A stretch of DNA of 11,753 nt from assembly GCA_902835305.1 (NCBI GenBank), contig CADFMD010000022.1, positions 1-11,753 on the forward strand, written 5' to 3'. This document shows positions 6,437 through 11,753 of this stretch, piece after piece. Source of the DNA: Coriobacteriaceae bacterium. Lineage in GTDB: Bacteria; Actinomycetota; Coriobacteriia; Coriobacteriales; Coriobacteriaceae. The translations under genes were made by a program, and so were the position numbers. The notes under the pieces are model-generated. The model saw only the letters and a program-made list of their open reading frames with translations, searched no databases and was not told the origin of the DNA. How positions within the stretch are numbered: position 1 is the stretch's first letter; each line of letters starts with the position of its first letter.

Positions 6437-8099
6437 GAAAGTTTGCTCCTTCCCGATCTTGTTTGCGCTGCTCGCCCTCTTGATCGGCACCTGCGCGGTT
6501 GTGTTCCCCGCATCCGCGCAGGCCGCGCCGAGCGCGACCGGATCCATCACGGTGACAGGCACCGTGGCGCGCAGCTACGACGCCTACCAGATCTTTGACG
6601 CCAACGTCGTCGATGACGACAACGACGCCAAGATCGCCACCGACCTTGTCTGGGCAAGCGATGCCGTGCGCGACGCCGCGCTGCCTGTGTTGCACAGCGC
6701 CGGCATGCCCAATTCCCAGACCACCGCACAGGAAGCTGCCGAGTGGCTCAACACCGATTCCCGCCTTACGAGCGCGCTGAGCGCACAGCTCGCTCGTTCC
6801 CTCCAGAGCTCTGGCGCCGTGTCCGTGGCCCTTAACGCGGGCACGACGGCCGAGCTGCCCTGTGGCTACTGGCTCATCGTCGCCAAAGACGACGCCATCT
6901 CCCAAAACGAGGCCGGCACCGCGCCGATCATGGCCCTGGTCGGCGGCAGCGCCGTCACCGTCAAGCCCAAGGCCGCGACGCCCAAGGTCCAAAAGCACGT
7001 GCTGGAGGACAGCACCGCCGCATGGCAGAAGGCCGCCGACGCCACGGTCGCCGACGACCTGTACTGGCGCCTCTCGGCCACGGTCCCGGCCGGGCTCACC
7101 GCCTACGACACCTATACGGTGCGGTTCGTCGACACCATGAGCGCGGGGCTCGACCCCTCCAAGGTGGCCGAGAGCATGCGTGTGTACGTGGCGGCGGGCG
7201 CGGACGGCGGCTTCGACGCCGTCTCGGCCGGCAAGGACGGACGCGCCGGCACCGAGCCCGCGAAGGGCTGGACCGACATCACGGCCCAGTGCGCCACCAA
7301 GGTAGCGGCTGACGGCAAGACCTTCACCGTGCGCACCGGCGACCTGATCGCCGCGCTCGGCGGGGCCGACGCCTTCACCGCGGGCGCTCGCGTGGTCGCC
7401 GTGTACAATGCGCCGCTCAGTAGCGCGTGCAACCACGGCATCGCGAAGGGCAACCCCAACGAGGTCTACCTGCGCTACCCGCGCTCTCCCTTTGCCGACC
7501 AGTCCGGCGACGCCGGCTTCACCCGCACGCCGAGCGACGACGCGTGCGCCTACACCTGGGATCTCGCACTCACCAAGCGCGGCAGCGACGGCGACAAGCC
7601 GCTTGCCGGGGCGGTCCTGAGCATCGCCGACGACCGCGGCCGCACACTGGCGGCCGACGGCACGTGGGATGCGGAGGGCAAGGCCACCGTCACCACGGGC
7701 GAGGACGGCCACGTGACCGTCTCGGGCGTGGACTCTGGCAAGCTGGAGATCCGCGAGCTCAAGGCGCCCAAGGGCTACACCTCCTTCGAGGGCACGCGCT
7801 CCGTGACGGTCAAGGCCGAGGGCCTGGACGTCGACCAGGTGGCCGCTGCCAAGCCCAAACTCACCATCACGGCCGAGTCGCCCCTGCGTGCCGACAGCGC
7901 GGACGGCTCGACGGGCAGCCTGGAGGCATCGCTCATCAACACGCCCACCGGCACACCCCCTAGCATTACCACCGGAGGCTTTATGCCCTCGACTGGCGAT
8001 ATGGCAATGTACGCCGCGGCCGCCGCAGCGGTCGCCGGAGCCGCGCTCATCGTGGTCGCGCTCCTGGTCAAGCGGGGAGGTGGCAGCCATAAAGAGTAG
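6429..8099 (+). CDS. Ancillary pilin, D2 and SpaA-like domains, MPSTG sorting signal
   Basis: A 556-residue secreted pilin subunit. Start is GTG 6429, with AGGGAGG at 6414-6420 and an 8-base gap; it overlaps the adhesin stop by 8 bases. Signal peptide about 1-32 (SAQA/A). An N-terminal pilin domain (about 36-175) is followed by a fimbrial isopeptide-formation D2 domain (about 176-360), and then a SpaA/prealbumin-like domain (about 378-470) with K383 and an E-box (LEIRELKAPKGY, E443). The C-terminus is MPSTG (519-523), hydrophobic helix, KRGGG tail. It is a paralogue of the pilin at 8208: shared GSIT start, AYQIF, WASD, TAQE and GGSAVTV blocks. V176-T-V-K-P-K181 stands where Spa pilins have VYPK, so K181 is the likely lysine linked by the sortase. 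In the D2 domain K189 and D235 are present, but the strand that reads YSNNP in the paralogue reads YPRSP (350-354), so the isopeptide Asn seems to be missing. It is much richer in G/C than both neighbouring pilin genes. Probably a base or ancillary subunit; which one is inference. Confidence 0.86.
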   Translation: MNKKVCSFPILFALLALLIGTCAVVFPASAQAAPSATGSITVTGTVARSYDAYQIFDANVVDDDNDAKIATDLVWASDAVRDAALPVLHSAGMPNSQTTAQEAAEWLNTDSRLTSALSAQLARSLQSSGAVSVALNAGTTAELPCGYWLIVAKDDAISQNEAGTAPIMALVGGSAVTVKPKAATPKVQKHVLEDSTAAWQKAADATVADDLYWRLSATVPAGLTAYDTYTVRFVDTMSAGLDPSKVAESMRVYVAAGADGGFDAVSAGKDGRAGTEPAKGWTDITAQCATKVAADGKTFTVRTGDLIAALGGADAFTAGARVVAVYNAPLSSACNHGIAKGNPNEVYLRYPRSPFADQSGDAGFTRTPSDDACAYTWDLALTKRGSDGDKPLAGAVLSIADDRGRTLAADGTWDAEGKATVTTGEDGHVTVSGVDSGKLEIRELKAPKGYTSFEGTRSVTVKAEGLDVDQVAAAKPKLTITAESPLRADSADGSTGSLEASLINTPTGTPPSITTGGFMPSTGDMAMYAAAAAAVAGAALIVVALLVKRGGGSHKE

Positions 8100-8207
8100 C
8101 TGGCAGCCCCACAGAGAGCGGGGCGAGACGTAGCGAAGCAGATGCTAAGACACAGACAGATGATGATCGATCGAATGAGAACCAACCGGAAAACGGAGGA
8201 AAAGAAG
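8100..8207 (+). promoter_or_regulatory. Intergenic spacer between the ancillary and backbone pilin genes
   Basis: A spacer of 108 bases with a short GC hairpin (gcccc 8106-8110 with ggggc 8120-8124, 9-base loop) right after the stop codon, and no T-run. It might act as a processing or stabilising structure that lets the downstream major pilin be made in excess, as in other pilus operons. No clear promoter was seen. GGAGG at 8195-8199 sets the next start. Confidence 0.3.
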
Positions 8208-10019
8208 ATGAGCATGAGCAAGAACATCGCACGCCTGGCAGTAACCGCCGGCCTCACCGCAACCCTGAGCTTCGGCGGCGTCATGGCTCCGGTGACCATG
8301 GCGTTTGCGGCCGAGGGTGACGGCAGCATCACCATTAGTCAGGCCGAGAAAAACGATGGCACCACGTTCAAGGCGTACCAGATCTTTAAGGCTACGGTGA
8401 CCGACACTGAAAACGGTGGCAAGACCGCTCAGAACATCACGTGGGCGAGCGATACGGTTAGCACGAAGGTGATTGATGCCATTAGGAAAGACTGGAAGGG
8501 TTATGGCGGCTTGGAGGTTAAGGATCAGCTGTCTGACAAACCTACGGCCCAGGAAGTAGCCGACTTCCTCATGGCACATGCGGGTTCCACTACTGCAGGA
8601 TCAACATCGACTGATGGAACGCGAATCGCTACCAACAATGTTCTCTACGCAGTTGCGAATGCCGTTAAGAGTGAGAAACCTGCCGCGACTAACATCCCTA
8701 CTGGTAATTCTTGGACTCCTGATCTGGCGAATGGCAACGGTTACTACCTGTTTGTGACCAGCGATCTCGATTCGACCAAGCCGAACACTGGCACGTCCCC
8801 GATCTTTGCAGTCGTGGGCGGTAGCGCCGTAACTGTCCATGAGAAGACCAGCATCCCCACGGTTGAGAAAAAGATCCTCGATGATTCTAAGGTGAAGGGC
8901 GGTGACATTACCGGCGAGATTGACTGGGTGGACGCTGCCGACTCCCAGATCGGCCAGGAGGTCAACTACCGGCTCACCGGTACGATTGCGGACAACTACG
9001 ATAGCTACGACACCTATTCCTACAAGTTCAAGGATCAGCTGACGGACGGTCTCGACTACATCACTGACTCGATCAGCGTTTACGCGCTGAATAATGGTGA
9101 ATACACCGAGATTAATCCGACTAGCTACGATGTGGATGCCCCTTCTGAGTCAAATCAGCGTGTTTTGACAGTTAACTTTAATGGAACCAATGGGCTGAAG
9201 TCAGCCATCGCGAAAAATGGCGGAACGCTTACGATCAATGCCAACACCAATATTGTTGTCTTCTACAAGGCAAAGCTCAACGCAAAGGCGGTTATTGCAG
9301 GGGCCAACAACAAGCTGGAGGGCAACCCCAATACTGTTACGCTCGAGTATTCTAACAACCCCATGGTCGCAGGTACTGGCACCTCGGAATCCGATACGGT
9401 CAAGGACTACACCTACGGCCTCAAGATCAACAAGGTTGACCTTGGCACTGAGAAGGCGCTGGAAGGTGCTACGTTCACCATCGCAGCTGGTGACACAACT
9501 AACGGTGACGAGAACAGCGCAAACGTTAAATATGTCAAGAGTGACGGCACTTTGAGCGACAACAAGGTTGAGCTTTCGATGAACCCCGATGGTGTCATTA
9601 CGCTTACCGGTCTCGATGCTGGCGTCTATACGGTCACGGAAACTTCTGCTCCCGATGGTTACACCAAGGTCGAACCCTTCACCTTCGAGATCAAGCCGAC
9701 CATGAACACCATTGATCCGAACGCTGGTCTTACTGCGCTCTCTGGCACGCTTGATAGCAAGAACCAGAGTGACAAGGTCATCGCTGGCCTTACCGATGAG
9801 AATGCCGGTGATAACAGGCTAACGGCGCAGGCCGGCTCGGACAAGGTCACCGATGGCTACTTCAACATCACCGTTGGCGATACCAAGCAGGTTGGCCTCC
9901 CACTGACCGGTCTTAACGGCGTGACCTTCACTTGGATCGCTGGTGGCGCGGTGCTGTGCATCGGCGTGGCGCACCTCATCCGCAGCCGTAAGCAGGCTGA
10001 GGAGTCCGAGCAGGAGTAA
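8208..10019 (+). CDS. Major (backbone-like) pilin, D2 and SpaA domains, LPLTG signal
   Basis: A 603-residue secreted pilin, probably the shaft subunit polymerised by the class C sortase. Start 8208 is chosen for GGAGG at 8195-8199 (8-base gap), giving MSMSKNIARL and a clean signal peptide cut near residue 34 (AFA/A); ATG 8214 is an alternative, and the frame upstream to 8142 is not supported. Domains: N-terminal pilin domain (about 36-207); D2 isopeptide domain (about 208-390) with K221 or K222, D276 and the Asn in YSNNP (381-385); SpaA/prealbumin-like domain (about 403-500) with K406/K409 and E478 in the E-box YTVTETSAPDGY; then a polar stretch and LPLTG (564-568), hydrophobic helix and RSRK tail. 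V208-T-V-H-E-K213 is in the pilin-motif position; K213 is the candidate cross-linking lysine. A strong terminator follows about 100 bases later. The backbone assignment rests on its intact isopeptide residues, canonical signal and last place in the operon, so it is an inference. Confidence 0.88.
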   Translation: MSMSKNIARLAVTAGLTATLSFGGVMAPVTMAFAAEGDGSITISQAEKNDGTTFKAYQIFKATVTDTENGGKTAQNITWASDTVSTKVIDAIRKDWKGYGGLEVKDQLSDKPTAQEVADFLMAHAGSTTAGSTSTDGTRIATNNVLYAVANAVKSEKPAATNIPTGNSWTPDLANGNGYYLFVTSDLDSTKPNTGTSPIFAVVGGSAVTVHEKTSIPTVEKKILDDSKVKGGDITGEIDWVDAADSQIGQEVNYRLTGTIADNYDSYDTYSYKFKDQLTDGLDYITDSISVYALNNGEYTEINPTSYDVDAPSESNQRVLTVNFNGTNGLKSAIAKNGGTLTINANTNIVVFYKAKLNAKAVIAGANNKLEGNPNTVTLEYSNNPMVAGTGTSESDTVKDYTYGLKINKVDLGTEKALEGATFTIAAGDTTNGDENSANVKYVKSDGTLSDNKVELSMNPDGVITLTGLDAGVYTVTETSAPDGYTKVEPFTFEIKPTMNTIDPNAGLTALSGTLDSKNQSDKVIAGLTDENAGDNRLTAQAGSDKVTDGYFNITVGDTKQVGLPLTGLNGVTFTWIAGGAVLCIGVAHLIRSRKQAEESEQE

Positions 10020-10120
10020 CGCTCACTCATCCATCCCCTTGGCAGGTGGGATGTGATGGCCATGAGACTTGCGGACACTTTTCTCGTCCATCGACGTTCT
10101 TGCTTTGCCATTCTCTTTTC

Positions 10121-10157
10121 GGGGCAGACTCCGCACTGGAGTCTGCCCCGTTTTTTT
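10121..10157 (+). terminator. Rho-independent terminator after the pilin operon
   Basis: A perfect 12-bp stem (10121-10132 with 10138-10149), 5-base loop gcact, one G, then seven T (10151-10157). A weaker hairpin (catccc 10032-10037 with gggatg 10048-10053) lies nearer the stop codon. It separates the pilin genes from the sortase. Confidence 0.92.
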
Positions 10158-10324
10158 GGGACAACGCAGTCAGGTTTCATTGCCCGATGGATCAAGCGTA
10201 TGAATATCGAACAGATGTTTGCAATTATTGCGTTTACCAGCTGTGGGTGCATACGCTCGCAGTAAAATGGCTTTGCGACGCATTCCGTGCGCGGGCGGCC
10301 GACGACTCGATCGGAGGTCCCCAA

Positions 10325-10474
10325 ATGCTGAAATTCCTTAACGCGCGCGCCGCCCTCGCGGCGGTGGGCGCGTTCGTCATCGCGTTTCTTGACTCGTATG
10401 AGGTTCGGTTTAAGGTCCGTAGGCGCACGCGCGGTGCGGACGGTGGACGGCATTTGCGCCGTAAGCGCAAATAA
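10325..10474 (+). CDS. Predicted 49-residue basic membrane microprotein
   Basis: A short gene of unrecognised function. It has a good ribosome binding site (GGAGG 10313-10317, 7-base gap) and an ATG start. The product has one hydrophobic segment (about residues 7-22, Ala/Val/Phe-rich) followed by a strongly basic tail with about a dozen Arg/Lys, ending RRKRK. The layout (helix, then basic tail) is like the end of a wall-sorting signal without an LPxTG box, and also like many single-pass regulatory microproteins. It sits between two hairpins in its own interval upstream of the sortase. It could tether or modulate the sortase or pilins, but that is a guess. The frame is open further upstream to 10046, but that part runs across a terminator and is rejected. 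Confidence 0.5.
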   Translation: MLKFLNARAALAAVGAFVIAFLDSYEVRFKVRRRTRGADGGRHLRRKRK

Positions 10475-10475
10475 G

Positions 10476-10503
10476 AATGCCCGGGGGTCGGATCCCGGGC
10501 ATT
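10476..10503 (+). terminator. Probable terminator after the microprotein gene
   Basis: A perfect 10-bp GC-rich stem (10476-10485 with 10494-10503), 8-base loop, starting one base after the stop codon. The sequence after it (taacaaaa) lacks a T-run, so termination may be weak. Its position right behind the stop codon supports the small gene being real. Confidence 0.55.
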
Positions 10504-10735
10504 TAACAAAACCAGAAAACTAGGCCGCCCGCGCTCCCAAACATTTACGCGGGATGCGTCGTTTTCTATTGACATTGTATCCCGAATCGCCCAGCCGATC
10601 TGGGACATTTTGAAAACTCAAATGCTGGCTTATCCTCGACTGGACGGTGCAGTCTAGCTGCGTTGTCCGGCGCGGAAGCTCGCTAATCGGCTATTATTTG
10701 TTTAGACAACTTGAGTTGTAGAGGAGTGACTGGCG
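10504..10735 (+). promoter_or_regulatory. Upstream region of the sortase gene
   Basis: A TTGACA box (10569-10574) has no good -10 partner at the usual distance. A TATTAT box (10692-10697) lies close to the gene but without a clear -35 box. A palindrome acaact-tg-agttgt (10706-10719) lies just before the ribosome binding site GAGGAG (10721-10726) and could be an operator. The region is likely to hold the sortase promoter, since terminators lie upstream, but I cannot place it exactly. Confidence 0.35.
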
Positions 10736-11674
10736 ATGGTGCAGGGTGCCAAACATATGAAGAGCAATAACGCCGCGGACAACGGCGGCTCAAGCCCTCA
10801 GCCCAAATCTCAACCAAAGCCCAAGCGCCGTCGCAAGCGACTGCCGCGCTGGGCCGACCGGCTCATCACCATCGTCATCATCCTTATTGGCGTGGGCCTT
10901 ATGACCTGGCCGTGGATCTTGGACCGGCTCGAAGCCTCGGGCGTGTTCAACCAGATCAGCACGGTGTCCAGCACCGTGGACGCGCTGTCTGCCGAGGAGC
11001 GCGAGCGCATCTTGCTGCAGGCGCGCTCCTATAACGAGCAGCTGGCGGGCGAGGCCACCGAGCTCCCCGCCGACCAGATCGAGCCCTACGCTCAGCAGCT
11101 CATCTTTGACCGCGACCCCATGATGAGCTGGGTCGAGATCCCCTCCATCGACGTGAGCATGCCCATCTACCACGGCACGAGCGAAGAAGTCCTCATGGCG
11201 GGCGTCGGCCACCTGGAGGGCACGAGCCTGCCGGTGGGCGGCACCTCGACGCATTGCGTGCTCACCGCGCACTCGGGCATGCGCAACCTGAGCATGTTCG
11301 ACGACATCCACTCGCTGGAGCCCGGCGACCTGGTGCTGCTGCACACCATGAACAAGACGCTCGCCTACAAGATGGTGGACTCCGAGGTGGTGCTGCCCGA
11401 GGAGATGGAGTCGCTGACCATCGAGCCCGGCGCCGACAAAGTGACGCTCGTCACCTGCACGCCCTATGGCGTGAACGACCATCGCCTGCTGGTGCATTGC
11501 GTGCGCACCAAGTACAACAAGAAGGACGTCGACAAGCAAAAGTCGCTGGCCGGCCGCCACTGGGGCAAGCGCGAGTTTGCCGTGCTCATCGTGGTCGTGG
11601 CCATTGTGCTGTTGCTACTGGACATCGTGATCCACGCGGTCCGCAAGCGCCGCAAGGCCAAGGCCTCGGCATAA
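10736..11674 (+). CDS. Class C (pilin-polymerising) sortase
   Basis: A 312-residue membrane-bound transpeptidase that cuts sorting signals of pilins between Thr/Ser and Gly and joins them to a lysine of the next subunit at the outer face of the membrane. Order: basic cytoplasmic tail (1-41, PKPKRRRKR), membrane helix (about 43-60), linker helix (80-125), sortase beta-barrel (about 130-257), second membrane helix (about 281-300) and basic end; the two anchors are typical of class C. Active site: H179 (TAHSG), C241 (TLVTCTPYG), R250 (NDHRLLVHC). IYHGT, GHLEGTSLPVGG and TCTPYG are class C hallmarks. The usual lid motif DP(F/W/Y) is not seen in the linker; a DPMM (127-130) sits right before the barrel. 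Start 10736 has GAGGAG with a 9-base gap. It is the only sortase here, so it presumably serves all three pilins; final wall anchoring may need a housekeeping sortase elsewhere. Confidence 0.94.
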   Translation: MVQGAKHMKSNNAADNGGSSPQPKSQPKPKRRRKRLPRWADRLITIVIILIGVGLMTWPWILDRLEASGVFNQISTVSSTVDALSAEERERILLQARSYNEQLAGEATELPADQIEPYAQQLIFDRDPMMSWVEIPSIDVSMPIYHGTSEEVLMAGVGHLEGTSLPVGGTSTHCVLTAHSGMRNLSMFDDIHSLEPGDLVLLHTMNKTLAYKMVDSEVVLPEEMESLTIEPGADKVTLVTCTPYGVNDHRLLVHCVRTKYNKKDVDKQKSLAGRHWGKREFAVLIVVVAIVLLLLDIVIHAVRKRRKAKASA

Positions 11675-11682
11675 GACATTCT

Positions 11683-11753
11683 CCAGAACCACCACAATGG
11701 GGACAGTGAACTGCGCCCCGAAACTTGGACTGAATAAATAGCGACTACGCCGC
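11683..11753 (-). repeat. Right arm of window-spanning inverted repeat
   Basis: 11706-11753 is the exact reverse complement of 8-55; 11683-11705 matches 56-78 at 17 of 23 bases and contains ccaccacaatgg (11689-11700), a one-mismatch copy of the recurring motif. It starts nine bases after the sortase stop codon and runs to the end of the window, so its true end is unseen. ggggacagtgaactgcgcccc-like complementarity (11698-11718) could form a hairpin in the sortase transcript, but no T-run follows. Confidence 0.85.

Noticed and set aside
6333..8090. Long reverse-strand open frame (585 residues) opposite the ancillary pilin
   Set aside because: It mirrors a G/C-rich pilin gene with signal peptide, domains and sorting signal on the + strand; its product is low-complexity Gly/Arg/Val-rich with no recognisable domain or credible ribosome binding site.
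10046..10324. Upstream extension of the microprotein frame, and a second frame at 10053-10265
   Set aside because: Both run straight through the strong terminator at 10121-10157, and neither has a convincing ribosome binding site; the GGAGG at 10313-10317 supports the later start at 10325.
10790..11560. Reverse-strand open frame (256 residues) opposite the sortase
   Set aside because: Shadow of the sortase gene; the + strand has the full catalytic triad and hallmark motifs.
8..11753. Composite transposon or integrated element bounded by the inverted repeats
   Set aside because: No transposase, integrase or target duplication is visible, and the arms resemble an intergenic repeat family; kept only as a possible inversion or exchange boundary.

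Overview
The window looks like Gram-positive, GC-rich chromosome, most likely a gut Coriobacteriia member such as Collinsella. This rests on LPxTG-type pilins with a class C sortase, strong GGAGG-type ribosome binding sites, and intergenic palindromes around a CCACCACAAAGGTGCCTG-like core. The genus is an inference; no RNA or marker gene confirms it. All genes are on the + strand. No tRNA, rRNA, CRISPR array or transposase gene was seen. Left part (1-2660): an MFS exporter-like permease (247-1527) and a Cof-type HAD phosphatase (1750-2571). Between them lies a compound element of two abutting perfect palindromes (1540-1673). A strong Rho-independent terminator (2622-2657) closes this part and insulates it from what follows. 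Right part (2661-11674): a sortase-assembled pilus locus. After an AT-rich leader of about 450 bases come a 1108-residue beta-helix adhesin with two FctA/Spy0128-like pilin domains and an LPLSG signal (3110-6436), an overlapping ancillary pilin with an MPSTG signal (6429-8099), and a backbone-like pilin with an LPLTG signal (8208-10019). A strong terminator follows (10121-10157), then a predicted 49-residue membrane microprotein (10325-10474), then a class C sortase (10736-11674). By analogy with Spa-type pili, the sortase would join the pilins covalently through a lysine near the start of each D2 domain, and the large adhesin would sit at the tip or along the shaft. Most notable: the adhesin gene carries a run of nine G right after the signal-peptide region. 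Loss or gain of one G would run into a stop within a few codons, so the pilus adhesin may be phase variable. The window is bounded by a 71-base imperfect inverted repeat (48 bases perfect at its outer end), and related short motifs occur at three module boundaries. The ancillary pilin and the backbone pilin are paralogues with clearly different base composition, which suggests a mosaic locus.
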